A stretch of 32,170 nt of DNA from the NCBI GenBank assembly GCA_038883475.1, contig JAVZMA010000015.1:1-32170 (forward strand). Reading direction: 5' to 3'. The notes below the pieces were generated by a model. The model saw only the letters and a program-made list of their open reading frames with translations. It ran no database searches and was not told where the DNA came from. The position numbers were made by a program, and so were the translations under genes. Below are positions 13,330 through 22,672 of the stretch, in pieces (position 1 is the first letter of the stretch; each line of letters starts with the position of its first letter). The stretch comes from JAVZLH01 sp038883475 (GTDB lineage Archaea; Thermoproteota; Bathyarchaeia; Bathyarchaeales; Bathycorpusculaceae).

Positions 13330-13458
13330 ATGGTGTTGTCGTCCTTATCGCGGAACCAGCCTACAACCGCAAGACTCACATGTCACCTTGACATTGAGTT
13401 TTTGGCAGAGGCTAGTTATATGCGAAAACAGCGCCCGCGCATATAAATCTTGCTAATC

Positions 13459-13500
13459 ATACGTTAACGTTTACTCTAGAGATTTTACGAAATAACGTAT
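13459..13500. promoter_or_regulatory. Divergent regulatory region with nested inverted repeats
   Basis: ATACGTTA (13459-13466) and TAACGTAT (13493-13500) form a perfect inverted repeat 26 bases apart. Inside or overlapping are the palindromes ACGTTAACGT (13461-13470) and CTCTAGAG (13474-13481). The right arm runs into a TATA-like GTATATAG for the ABC operon. The region lies between the divergent TRAM and ABC gene sets, the largest such gap in this stretch (225 bases). The binding protein is unknown. Confidence 0.4.
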
Positions 13501-13553
13501 ATAGGATTGCGCAACATTTGCTATGATGCCGAAATAAAGCATGAGGATTAGGC

Positions 13554-14288
13554 TTGGCTAAACTAGCGCCTACAGAACCCATAATCAAACTTATTGATGT
13601 ATACAAGGAGTACAAAGTTGGCGGCATCTCCACTCTGGCTTTAAAAAATATAAACTTCAAAATACACAAAGGAGACCTCATTGCAATAATGGGCCCTTCA
13701 GGCTCGGGAAAAACAACATTACTTAACATGATAGGGCTTCTTGATAGGCCAACTAGGGGAACAGTTTTTTTCGACGGGTTCAATGTTTCAAAGCTTAATG
13801 ATAAAATCCTTGCAAATTTACGGAACACTAGGCTAGGTTTTGTATTCCAAACGTTCAACCTTGTTAATAGACTAACTGTTTTTGAAAACATAGAGTTGCC
13901 ACTAATACCAAAGGGAATTCCGCGCAAAGTAAGAGTTGAAATGGTCAAGGAAGCGTTAGCCAAGGCAGGTGGTGATGAAAAGTGGCTCCCCAAAAAGCCA
14001 ACTCAGCTTTCTGGTGGGGAACAACAACGTGTGGCGATTGCAAGGGCTATAGTCGGAAAACCCGTCGTTGTGCTAGCGGACGAGCCTACCGGCAACTTGG
14101 ATAGGTCTTCAGCTAAAGTGGTGGTTGAGACTTTTCTAAATTTAAACAAGGCAGGGCATACGGTGGTGGTTGTAACGCATGATCCAGAAGTGGCTAACTG
14201 CATGGAAAAAATATATGTTATCAGAGATGGAGAGATCATAGGAGAATTCATGCCTAATAAGGAAGAGTCGCTTATAAATAAGATGTAA
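13554..14288 (+). CDS. ABC transporter ATP-binding protein (MacB/LolD type)
   Basis: The 244-residue ATPase has Walker A GPSGSGKTTLLN, signature LSGGEQQRVAIARAI, Walker B VVLADEPTGNLD and the switch His in VVVVTHDPEVA. The GNLD and GEQQR forms are diagnostic of the MacB/LolD/FtsE group, which pairs with FtsX-like permeases and drives mechanical work in the cell envelope rather than classic uptake. It starts at a TTG behind GAGGATTAGG. The partners are the exported repeat protein and the FtsX-type permease that follow on the same strand. Confidence 0.95.
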   Translation: MAKLAPTEPIIKLIDVYKEYKVGGISTLALKNINFKIHKGDLIAIMGPSGSGKTTLLNMIGLLDRPTRGTVFFDGFNVSKLNDKILANLRNTRLGFVFQTFNLVNRLTVFENIELPLIPKGIPRKVRVEMVKEALAKAGGDEKWLPKKPTQLSGGEQQRVAIARAIVGKPVVVLADEPTGNLDRSSAKVVVETFLNLNKAGHTVVVVTHDPEVANCMEKIYVIRDGEIIGEFMPNKEESLINKM

Positions 14289-14313
14289 AATTCCATTAAG
14301 AGAAAGTGAGAGC

Positions 14314-17300
14314 ATGAAAAGGTTGAAGAAAAGCTTAACATTAATATTGGTTTTTACGCTAGTATTTCAGTACGCATTTCTATCTGCAAACAGAACTTTC
14401 GGGGAAATAGGAGATTTTCGCATAGTATACTTTAATGTGAGGTCTTCAGCTGACACAGCGGAGGTGTATCCTGGCAGCAAAAGAGTTGATTTAAAAGTTG
14501 AAGCAGTCTACCAAAACAACACCCCCGCCCAGAACGTGGTTGGATGGCTTAATACAACCGTTGAAGGCATCGGTTTCAGTTCTGGGAGCGGTTCATGTTC
14601 CCCAGCGCGGTTGCTTAATGGAAGCGTTACCGAAAATGTTAGCATTAACACCTACGTCACTTTTGAATATTTACTCGACATTTCAAACTCTGTGGAACCA
14701 AAAGAGTATGAACTGGAACTTAACATAACCTACGTAAAAGAAGGCAACACGGCATTTGAAGTATATGCAATAACCTTAACAGTTTCGCCTTATCCCCCGA
14801 TTTCCTTAAGAATTGTAGACGCCTACTTTTCTCCATCTTCTTATCCAGGGTCTGTTAATACAAATCTTTACGTGATTTTAGAGAATAACGGCAGCAACAC
14901 TATAAACTCGGCAAACTTCAACGTTACACTCCCAGAGGGATTCACCGTTGAAAATTCGCGGGCAAGCACTGGACTTGTTAATAGGGGAGATCGTTTTACT
15001 TTAACATTCACGGGAATATCTATACCAGTAAACACTTCGGTGGGAGCATACAACGCAACTGTTTATGCTGACTGCAGCGCAAGAACAGAGGATGGAGTAG
15101 CCTACAGCAACTCCACATCATTGAATGTTCCGTTGGAAGTTGAAAGCCCGCCTCCAGAAGAGCCGATCATGGTGGCGTCTGTAAACACGCTCTACAATGG
15201 GGCTCCGGCTCCGCTGCTTCCATCTGCGAGAGGCATTGTTTTGCGAATTTACTTTATCAACAGGCTTCCGGACACCATAAGCGCCATGGCTGTAAACGTT
15301 ACACTCCCAGATGGGATGCTGGTTAGAGCTGTTTCCGGAACATACATTAACGGTATGGCGCCTGGAGGCACATGCTTTGTAGACTTAACAGTTGATGTTG
15401 ACCCCGAAATAAATTTGACAAGGTACGTGGGAGAGTTGAACATAACCTATCTTAGGATTGTTTCAGGGTCTTCTTTCCTCATGAACCAAACTGTGCATTT
15501 CCCGATGAACGTTGAAAGCGTAAACAGTCACATGTCAGAATTGTCGCTTGTCACAGCTTATTGGGGTTATCCAGACCCAACGCCCGTTTATTCCACTTCG
15601 CGGTATGTACCGTTGACGATTAGACTTATCAACAATGGGCGATACGATGTTCGGGGAGTTGTTATAAACGCTTCGTCACAACATCTTACGCCCATAAAAG
15701 ACTCGGAAGCATGTGCTACAACAGTTGTAGGTGGGGGATACTGCACGGCAGAACTATACTTTGACATTAACACAACAGCCCCAAACGTTCCATTGAAAAT
15801 TTTCGCTAGTTACATGTTCACAGAGTTCGGAACACACATCAATGTTGTTAGAAACTTCACAGCATCTTTGCCCATTGAAAGTTACCCAGCCTCGGAAAGC
15901 ATCTTGTCCCTAGTTAGCGCCGGATGGCAAAACAATGTAAACGTTTTCCCAAAAACCAGCAACGCCACATACCAAATAACCTTGGCAAACAGGGCACCCT
16001 ACTCAATAAGCGGAATAAACCTTACGCTGAAACTTCCAGCCGGCATGTCCTCGAAAGGACTGAGCGAAGCCACCGCATACACTGACGGACCCATCAGAAG
16101 TTTAGCCACTTTCACATCTTCATTTATGGTTTCGGTGGAGGACATACCTCCAGCAAGCTACAACGCAACTCTAATTGTTGACTGCATACTGCTTTCTGGG
16201 GGACCCGGTGTTAGACGAGTTGAGGAGTTCACTGTGCAAATAGGCGTTAATGATGATACTGCTGTCTTGGAGCTTGTGGATTCCAGGTGGTATGAGGGGT
16301 CAGTTGGGCCGAACACATATGGCGCCCACCTCATCATACTTGTAAGGAATGTTTATGTAGACAGTTTAAGGGGTGCTGTATTGGAAATCAACTTGCCGGA
16401 AGGGATCCGTAATTCTGCGGACAACTCCAGCCGCGTTAGAGCCATACCTCTATCAGTGCAGTTACCGCAGCCGTTGCAAGCCCAGAATCTTGCTGAAATC
16501 TTAAGTGCATTTCTAAGTGCTCAGCAAGCAAGTCCAGCGCAGGTTTTCGATAGGGGAGACATTCTAACCTTTGTGGTAAGTCTCAACTTGTTCGATGTTG
16601 AGGTGGGAAATTACACGTTTTATGGACGGCTTTCATATGTTGACGCTTGGGGCGGAAACAGAGAAATCCAGCTGACAATTCCGGTGGCTGTGCTTGGAAG
16701 AGCTGGATATATCGAAATAACCATGGACAAAAGCCTGAGTGTGAGAAGCCGCTACGTCAACACTTCGCTTACACTTATAAACCATGGGAGTTCCCCATTA
16801 TACGACGCCTACATAGTGGTTTCGCCTTACCAAGGAACACCAATACTAATAGCCTCTCCAACGGTAAACTATGTTGAAAAAATAGGCCCCGGAGAAGAGT
16901 GTGTAATACCGATGGCATTGGCTTACAACCCTCTTGGTTTCTACTCTCAAACTGGAGCAGCATCTATAACCTATGGGCCTGTTCCCCTTTTGGTTTCGGT
17001 CTTCTATAGAGACGCAAGCGGATACTATCAAACATTCAACAATTCCGTAACCGTCACTGTTGAGCCCTTCATAGAACTCTTAATAAGAAACATCAGAGCA
17101 ACGGGAACAAACTCATCCTCAACAGTTACGGGAATCATCGTTAACTACGGCTCTTCAACGGCTTACCGCGTTGAGACAGAACTGAAAATTGGAGACACCG
17201 TGCAATCCTCTTTCATAGGAGACATTGACCCAGGCTCAGAAGTTGCCTTCAGAGTGGACATAAATAAATACAATAATAGTGCTCTTCTAACGGTGAGATA

Positions 17301-17505
17301 CTACAACATTTTCAATGAGAAGGACTCAAAAGAAGTGAACGTCAGCATAACACTGCAGGAGGAAGTCGCGCCTCCGCCGACTCAAGGTGAAGAGTGGCCT
17401 ATTGAAAGATGGGTTATTGTGGCTGGAGTGATTGTCTTTCTTGCAATAGCAACTGTGATGATTTATAAAATGATGAAGAAGTCGAGGTCGGCGGTAAACC
17501 CGTGA
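14314..17505 (+). CDS. Large exported repeat protein with C-terminal membrane anchor (COG1361-like), partner of a MacB-type ABC system
   Basis: The 1063-residue protein starts with a signal sequence (basic KRLKK, then a hydrophobic run to about residue 24) and ends with a single membrane helix near residues 1025-1047 and a basic tail, so nearly all of it is outside the cell. The exterior part is built from about eight beta-sandwich repeats beginning near residues 34, 162, 285, 410, 529, 649, 798 and 920. Most open with a hydrophobic strand (for example LSLVTAYWG or VLELVDSRW), then an NNG or NRAPYSIS-type turn and a VTLPEGF-like strand. This is the pattern of archaeal COG1361/NEW3 surface domains. 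Many N-x-S/T sites suggest glycosylation. Between the ATPase and permease genes it occupies the place of an adaptor such as MacA. Confidence 0.85.
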   Translation: MKRLKKSLTLILVFTLVFQYAFLSANRTFGEIGDFRIVYFNVRSSADTAEVYPGSKRVDLKVEAVYQNNTPAQNVVGWLNTTVEGIGFSSGSGSCSPARLLNGSVTENVSINTYVTFEYLLDISNSVEPKEYELELNITYVKEGNTAFEVYAITLTVSPYPPISLRIVDAYFSPSSYPGSVNTNLYVILENNGSNTINSANFNVTLPEGFTVENSRASTGLVNRGDRFTLTFTGISIPVNTSVGAYNATVYADCSARTEDGVAYSNSTSLNVPLEVESPPPEEPIMVASVNTLYNGAPAPLLPSARGIVLRIYFINRLPDTISAMAVNVTLPDGMLVRAVSGTYINGMAPGGTCFVDLTVDVDPEINLTRYVGELNITYLRIVSGSSFLMNQTVHFPMNVESVNSHMSELSLVTAYWGYPDPTPVYSTSRYVPLTIRLINNGRYDVRGVVINASSQHLTPIKDSEACATTVVGGGYCTAELYFDINTTAPNVPLKIFASYMFTEFGTHINVVRNFTASLPIESYPASESILSLVSAGWQNNVNVFPKTSNATYQITLANRAPYSISGINLTLKLPAGMSSKGLSEATAYTDGPIRSLATFTSSFMVSVEDIPPASYNATLIVDCILLSGGPGVRRVEEFTVQIGVNDDTAVLELVDSRWYEGSVGPNTYGAHLIILVRNVYVDSLRGAVLEINLPEGIRNSADNSSRVRAIPLSVQLPQPLQAQNLAEILSAFLSAQQASPAQVFDRGDILTFVVSLNLFDVEVGNYTFYGRLSYVDAWGGNREIQLTIPVAVLGRAGYIEITMDKSLSVRSRYVNTSLTLINHGSSPLYDAYIVVSPYQGTPILIASPTVNYVEKIGPGEECVIPMALAYNPLGFYSQTGAASITYGPVPLLVSVFYRDASGYYQTFNNSVTVTVEPFIELLIRNIRATGTNSSSTVTGIIVNYGSSTAYRVETELKIGDTVQSSFIGDIDPGSEVAFRVDINKYNNSALLTVRYYNIFNEKDSKEVNVSITLQEEVAPPPTQGEEWPIERWVIVAGVIVFLAIATVMIYKMMKKSRSAVNP

Positions 17506-17526
17506 AGCCCAACGCGAGGCTTTAAA

Positions 17527-18738
17527 ATGCTTATGGATTTTGTGAAACTGTCGCTGAAGGCTCTGAGCGAAAGAAGAACTAGAGCAACCCTCACAATAGT
17601 AGGCATAGCCATAGGCCCCCTAATCCTCGTCATGATGAGTTCTGTTGTTGGAAGCTACTCAAGCTACATAGTGGAAAGAGTCACATCTCTGGGACAGAAC
17701 GCCATCGCAATTTTTCCAACAGAAAACTACCAGCTTGACGAAGAAGACTTAAACTACATACGAACGATTTCCGCGGTCGCAAGAGCTGAACCATTCTACA
17801 ACACACAGGGAATTCTGAAAAGAGGCAACGAAGAGCTCAAGTTGTCAATTTTTTCAGTGGATTATAGCTTGCTTTTTGAGGCAATAGGCAGTTTAAAGAT
17901 CGATGAAGGATCTATTCCATCGGAATCCAACATAATTTACACAATAATAGGTAGAAAAATAGCCTACAAAGACAATGAAAAATATTTCCAGTTGGAAAGT
18001 GTTCTGACGTTAACTGTGCCGAAGATTGAAGGCGGGAAAATAACCGGCAAGAAAACCGTAAACGTGGTTGTAGGCGCCATCCTCGAGGAGTATGGCGGCG
18101 CTTTAATCGTTGACCCAGATTTAACAATTTTTACATGTTTAGAAGCTGGCAAAAGACTTTTAGGATTAAGCAAGTGGTCTGGAATACTCGTTTTGGTTGG
18201 CGACCCCGCGAATGTAAAATCTACAGTTTCAACTTTGAGGCAGCATTATGAGGAGAAGGTTCAGATAATAGCCTTCAGTTCGATAGCTGAGGCTATTTCA
18301 AGCGTAACTGGAGCTATAAACTTCATAAACTTTTCAACATCCCTTTCAGCTTTTGCCGTTGCAATCGCGGGAGTTGCAGCCACGATGATAACATCTGTGA
18401 TGGAACGCACCAGAGAAATAGGCGTTATGAAAGCTATAGGTTATACTAACTCTCAAATACTTTCATTAATATTGATGGAATCAATAATGATGAGTTTGGT
18501 GGGAGGAACCGTTGGAATATCAATAGGGGTAGTGGGCGCATACATCCTCTCATCAAGAGGGTTCACGATCGGAGGAATAGGCGAGAGTGGAATCACCCTT
18601 CAATTAAACCCGTTAATAACTCCAGTCCTAATAGTTCAAACGCTTGTTCTCACGATGTTAATAGGTCTCATGGGCGGGGCATTGCCAGCGTATAGGGCTT
18701 CTAAAATTCCTCCTGTTGTAGCTCTGAGATACGAGTAA
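17527..18738 (+). CDS. FtsX/MacB-type ABC permease
   Basis: The 403-residue protein has the MacB layout: a cytoplasmic start KLSLKALSERRTRATLTIVGIAIG leading into the first membrane helix (residues about 20-42), a large external domain of about 225 residues, then three membrane helices from about residue 270. The EIGVMKAIGYTNSQIL coupling motif between the second and third helices and the ending GALPAYRASKIPPVVALRYE are typical. It forms a dimer with the ATPase at 13554. Such systems extrude lipids, peptides or toxins, or move envelope proteins; the substrate here is unknown. Confidence 0.94.
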   Translation: MLMDFVKLSLKALSERRTRATLTIVGIAIGPLILVMMSSVVGSYSSYIVERVTSLGQNAIAIFPTENYQLDEEDLNYIRTISAVARAEPFYNTQGILKRGNEELKLSIFSVDYSLLFEAIGSLKIDEGSIPSESNIIYTIIGRKIAYKDNEKYFQLESVLTLTVPKIEGGKITGKKTVNVVVGAILEEYGGALIVDPDLTIFTCLEAGKRLLGLSKWSGILVLVGDPANVKSTVSTLRQHYEEKVQIIAFSSIAEAISSVTGAINFINFSTSLSAFAVAIAGVAATMITSVMERTREIGVMKAIGYTNSQILSLILMESIMMSLVGGTVGISIGVVGAYILSSRGFTIGGIGESGITLQLNPLITPVLIVQTLVLTMLIGLMGGALPAYRASKIPPVVALRYE

Positions 18739-18757
18739 ATGCACCAGAAGATTGGTT

Positions 18758-19915
18758 TTAAGCTCCAACTAAAAAGCCTTCTACAAATGTTGTAGCGAAA
18801 TAAGCCACAGCAGCGATAAGGAAGCTTTTTGTCCATGAAAACTCGGTTGTTAATCGAACTGCAAGGGCGCATAGAACTACAGTCCATATGAGCACCACTA
18901 TTTGGACGTAACCGTAAATTTGGTTTACAAGCCATGTTTCTTCTAGAATCTTGTTGTAGGCATTTTCGCTTTCGCCTTTGACTCCGCCTATAAGCTCGAA
19001 GGGGTAGCGGATGGTTGATAGAGTTGAAAATGTTGCAGCGTTTATTACTGCTTGCACAAACATGGTTATTAACGCAAATCCGACCAAAATTAGAATAACC
19101 TTCCAAACAGTGTTAGCCTTAAACGCCTTAGTCATAATGTAAATTATTCCACCTAGTAAAACCCACCTGACAACGAACTGCATAAACGTGTAGAGCGAAA
19201 AGTTAACCGCATAACTCACAATGTTCTCCACCGGTGGCTTAAAAACGCCTCCGAAGAAGAGCCCGTCAACCAAAACCGTTATGTTTGAGCCTTCAGGCCA
19301 AGTGAAATTTAATCCTAATCCCGTGATGTTTCCCCAGTCTGCAGCGGTTCCTATTTCAGTCCAGTTTTGGTTTGCAAGGGGGATTGTTAGGTTGTTCCAT
19401 ACATTAACTGTGGAGTTAGAGAGGTTTTCTGTGAGATTGTAGTAGAAATAGTCTGATGGGCTTGAATACATGTGGATGGCGACATTTTCGGGGCTGCTAT
19501 CAGGACTTATCCATTTTATCCTCAAATAAAGATCCTTGTAACCGCTAGAGCCTGAACAGTTTACTGGTCCAATGTTATCTAACTGCATGGAGATTTCATT
19601 GCTGTTTATTGCTGAGAATTCTATACTCCTGTTTCCGTACATGCTTCCTTGTATGTAATCCGTATAATTTTCTGTAGGTGCCAGCCCGCTTGTTGTCCAT
19701 AAAGTTGCGTTCTCAGTCCACTCATCCAACTGCTTTGACGTTGGCATAGTTTCTTCCACAAGAGTCTTACTCACAAGGGTATACATGGAACCCACGTTTG
19801 CGGCTGCGAAAAGAATCATTATTAGAATCGGTCCGACGTATTTTGGGTTTTGGCTTATTTCCTTGAATGCCTTGTGGGGCGCGTATATTACTTTGAATAT
19901 TCCGTAGGCGAACAA
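18758..19915 (-). CDS. Yip1-like membrane protein with large external insertion
   Basis: The 385-residue protein begins YGIFKVIYAPHKAFKEIS and a first membrane helix (about residues 28-48) and ends with four hydrophobic segments from about residue 240, a pattern of the archaeal Yip1 domain. Between them lies an external domain of about 190 residues with NRSIEFSAINSNEIS, YKDLYLRIKW, TVNVWNNLTIPLAN and ITVLVDGLFFGG, which looks like a carbohydrate-binding beta sandwich; the N-x-S/T sites suggest glycosylation. It starts at a TTG behind GGAG. The function is unknown; it is convergent with the ABC permease gene 20 bases away. Confidence 0.75.
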   Translation of the reverse strand: MFAYGIFKVIYAPHKAFKEISQNPKYVGPILIMILFAAANVGSMYTLVSKTLVEETMPTSKQLDEWTENATLWTTSGLAPTENYTDYIQGSMYGNRSIEFSAINSNEISMQLDNIGPVNCSGSSGYKDLYLRIKWISPDSSPENVAIHMYSSPSDYFYYNLTENLSNSTVNVWNNLTIPLANQNWTEIGTAADWGNITGLGLNFTWPEGSNITVLVDGLFFGGVFKPPVENIVSYAVNFSLYTFMQFVVRWVLLGGIIYIMTKAFKANTVWKVILILVGFALITMFVQAVINAATFSTLSTIRYPFELIGGVKGESENAYNKILEETWLVNQIYGYVQIVVLIWTVVLCALAVRLTTEFSWTKSFLIAAVAYFATTFVEGFLVGA

Positions 19916-19963
19916 TTCTTTGCTCCGTCCGTAAATGATTCTTACTAGTTTATTAAGGATTTG

Positions 19964-21472
19964 CTACAACCCGAGTTTTAGCCGCCTATAAGTTGTGTAA
20001 TCAACATACTCAAGGAAGCAATTTTCCGCTTGATATTTAACTGTTAGTTTTTGGCGTTGCCGCTTGTCAAGTATCTGGCTTGTTGTTATAAGCGAGTAAG
20101 CATCGCTTCCAGCCCCAGAACCATAACTGGCAATTAAAATGCGTTCTTCAGGCTTTGCTACGTCTAAAACTGCAGCTAAGCCCAGCGGCGAAGAACCCGA
20201 GTAAGTGTTGCCGAACTTGGCTACTTGAAGCGAAGGCAAATACTGCTCCTCCTTAAAACCAAGCTCCTTTGCAACCTTCACCGGAAACTGGACGTTAGGT
20301 TGATGGGCGACGAAATAGTTGATGTCACTTGTTTTTAGGTTAAGCCTCTCCATCAGTTTTCCAGCAGCCTTCTTAATGTGTTTGAAGTAGGCGGGGTCTC
20401 CAGTGAATCTTCCACCATGCATGGGGTATGGTTCGCCATCGCGGCGCCAAAAGTCAGGCGTGTCGGAAGTGCAGGAGTACCAGCCTTCAATTTCAGCTAT
20501 AACATCATGCTTCCCAAAAATGTAGGCACACCCGCCGAAACCAACGAAGAGGTCAAGTTCCCCACCTGGACAGTCTCTGGGCGCTGCTTGCGAATTGTCT
20601 GCACCTATAACCATGGCATATTGAATGTTTGATTTTGGATAGTTAACAAGCGAGGCTGCGTCCTTAAACATGCTTGTCGCTGCCTTACATGCAAACTCCG
20701 TGTCTACAGCGTCAACGCCCTGCACATCTTCATCAGCCTCCCCAAGCCGCAAAACCTGCGCAACCTTCGAGGCTATGGGCTTGACGGCGTAGGGGTTCGA
20801 CTCTGAACCAGCATAAACTTTGCCTATAAGAGAACCGTCAACCCCGGAATGGATTAGTGCCAGTTTTCCAGCCTCGACAGCAGCCGTTATCGCATCCTCA
20901 TCTATGAATGGAACAGAACGTTCCATGCCTTGTTCTTTTATTCTAAATCTTGAAGTATAAAATCCGTAGCCGACGATTCCAGGCGCGTCATACTCCTTAT
21001 TTGGTTTGGCAATGTTGTATTCTTGATGTGGATAAAACTCGTCTGCGAAAGTGAAGGTTAAAGAAATTGTGGGGATGACATCGCTTTTATCCACCGAGTA
21101 ACGCCTTCGAAATCTTGGAGTAACCTCTCTTCCTTCTAGGGCGGAAAAGTCAATCTGCTCGCCATCCCCTATTATCTTGTCAGTCAGCCTTCCGGGAACT
21201 CTTATTTTCCCGTTGTGAAAAGAGACTATACCATAAATGAAGCTGCCGAGTTTTCTGAACTTGTTTGTGGGTTCGTTAATTAATGTGCATATTTCAAGTT
21301 TCCCTTTCTCATAAAAAAGGTCTATTTCAGCCATTTTCCCGAAGCTTTTCCTTCCGCATCTCCCACAGTAATCTCTAACTTCAAAATACTCCTTACCACA
21401 GATTTGACAGCGCCTTCCCCGAAGCCTATCTCCAAGATAGGAGACCCTTCTTTCTATTGGCTCACTGCTCAT
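19964..21472 (-). CDS. HMG-CoA synthase-like protein with fused N-terminal DUF35 domain
   Basis: The 502-residue protein joins two units. Residues 1-145 are a DUF35 protein: a rubredoxin-like zinc ribbon (C22/C25/C36/C39) and an OB-fold strand set. Residues 160-502 are an HMG-CoA synthase thiolase-fold domain with catalytic Glu in AGSESNPYAV (E224), Cys in TEFACKAATS (C262) and His in VAHQPNVQFP (H390), plus the archaeal SDTPDFWRRDGEPYPMHGGRFTG. HMG-CoA synthase condenses acetyl-CoA with acetoacetyl-CoA for the mevalonate lipid pathway. In methanogens the three parts (thiolase, DUF35, synthase) are separate subunits of one complex; here two are fused. The thiolase gene ends three bases upstream. 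Whether it makes HMG-CoA or another 3-hydroxyacyl product is not settled by sequence. Confidence 0.9.
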   Translation of the reverse strand: MSSEPIERRVSYLGDRLRGRRCQICGKEYFEVRDYCGRCGRKSFGKMAEIDLFYEKGKLEICTLINEPTNKFRKLGSFIYGIVSFHNGKIRVPGRLTDKIIGDGEQIDFSALEGREVTPRFRRRYSVDKSDVIPTISLTFTFADEFYPHQEYNIAKPNKEYDAPGIVGYGFYTSRFRIKEQGMERSVPFIDEDAITAAVEAGKLALIHSGVDGSLIGKVYAGSESNPYAVKPIASKVAQVLRLGEADEDVQGVDAVDTEFACKAATSMFKDAASLVNYPKSNIQYAMVIGADNSQAAPRDCPGGELDLFVGFGGCAYIFGKHDVIAEIEGWYSCTSDTPDFWRRDGEPYPMHGGRFTGDPAYFKHIKKAAGKLMERLNLKTSDINYFVAHQPNVQFPVKVAKELGFKEEQYLPSLQVAKFGNTYSGSSPLGLAAVLDVAKPEERILIASYGSGAGSDAYSLITTSQILDKRQRQKLTVKYQAENCFLEYVDYTTYRRLKLGL

Positions 21473-21475
21473 TTA

Positions 21476-22672
21476 CTAATCCCTCCCAAAAATGTGGACG
21501 TAACCTTTTGTTCCGAAACCTTCAAGCTCCAGCACACACCCATACTTCAGCTCACCGTCACTTTTGACTTGCCGTTCTCCTGCCTCGCCTCTGAGTTGTT
21601 TGAAAACTTCGAATGTTTGGGCGCCGCCAGTTGCGCCTAAGGGGTTTCCGTCAGCTTTTAATCCTCCGTTCATGTTTACGAACAGTTTCTTTCCATCTAT
21701 CTCGTAATATCCCTTGTAGTCCTCACAGCTTGCATATACATTTAACCATGATTTTCCTTGCTGGCAGAAACCCAAATCTTCAAGAGATATCATCTCCATG
21801 ACTGATGACTGGTCGTAAAGCTCAACCACCTTTATATCCCACAGATTTATTCCAGCCATTTTTAGGGCGTTTTTCATTGCTATTTTGCTTACGAGGAAAT
21901 GCGTTAGGTCTTCCCTCGCAGGGAATGTTAAATAGTCTGTTGCTGAAGCACTGCCCAGGATGTAGACCGGTTTGTCCGTGAATTTTTGCGCATAATCTTC
22001 GCTTGTGAGAATTACGACTGCGGCTCCATCAGAAATTGGCGCATAATCATAAAGCCCTAGAGGTTTTCTGGCTTCCTTTCTTGCGTTTATAACTTGTTCC
22101 AAGGTTATCTTTCGCTGGTATTGGGCGTACTCGTTTTTTGTTGCGTTTAAATGGTTCTTGACGGGAATCTGGGCTAGGGCAATGTAAAGTTTTTCAAGGT
22201 CTTCGCCTTTTATGTTGTATCGTTTTATGTAAGCTCTAAGCATAAGCTCGTGGTTTGCTTCTGGAGTGCACCCCGCGTAATAGCTCCATGGGTCTTCTAG
22301 AAGCATTAGGTCGTCGCGGATTTTGTCCCAGCGATCCGTCATTTTTTCTATTCCGCCGACCAAGACAACATTGTATTTTCCAGCTAGGATGGCGTTGCAA
22401 GCGTTTAGAAGGGCTGAGCTGAAGGAGCGGGTTACTTCCATTGGGACGTGAAGTTCTGTGAGTTCTGAAAGGAAGCCTTCCTCTAACCCAAGCTTGTTTG
22501 TTATTGGGAGAAAATAGTCTGAGAGGTAGCAGGCTTCAAGGTCTTTGCGTTCCACGTTTGCTTCTGCGGAAGCCTTAATCCAAGCCTCTTCGATAAGCTT
22601 CTCTGGCTCCTTCTCGTAGTGTTCTCCGAACGCGGTTCTTCCAACCGCAACTATTGCTGGACGATTTTTCAT
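21476..22672 (-). CDS. Thiolase-family protein with substituted catalytic residues
   Basis: The 398-residue protein has the SCP2-thiolase fold: VVLVGGIEKM, YDYAPISDGAAVVIL, GLKADGNPLGATGG and a final strand. Aligned on VVLVGG, the position of the nucleophilic Cys (CAS) is T81 in MEVTRSFSS; the HDCF-type His is Tyr in VELYDQSS; and the GHP His is Asn in DGNPLGATG. So all three usual catalytic sites differ and it may be inactive as a thiolase. An upstream TTG at 22702 is possible, but the ATG at 22672 behind GGTG fits the family better. It sits directly before the DUF35-HMG-CoA synthase gene, so it probably is its complex partner, perhaps holding a CoA ester. Confidence 0.85.
   Translation of the reverse strand: MKNRPAIVAVGRTAFGEHYEKEPEKLIEEAWIKASAEANVERKDLEACYLSDYFLPITNKLGLEEGFLSELTELHVPMEVTRSFSSALLNACNAILAGKYNVVLVGGIEKMTDRWDKIRDDLMLLEDPWSYYAGCTPEANHELMLRAYIKRYNIKGEDLEKLYIALAQIPVKNHLNATKNEYAQYQRKITLEQVINARKEARKPLGLYDYAPISDGAAVVILTSEDYAQKFTDKPVYILGSASATDYLTFPAREDLTHFLVSKIAMKNALKMAGINLWDIKVVELYDQSSVMEMISLEDLGFCQQGKSWLNVYASCEDYKGYYEIDGKKLFVNMNGGLKADGNPLGATGGAQTFEVFKQLRGEAGERQVKSDGELKYGCVLELEGFGTKGYVHIFGRD

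Noticed and set aside
13345..13386. 13-residue minus-strand peptide VTCESCGCRLVPR upstream of the first TRAM gene
   Set aside because: It looks like a zinc finger but is too short, starts only at a GTG and has one knuckle; I treat it as chance or a relic.
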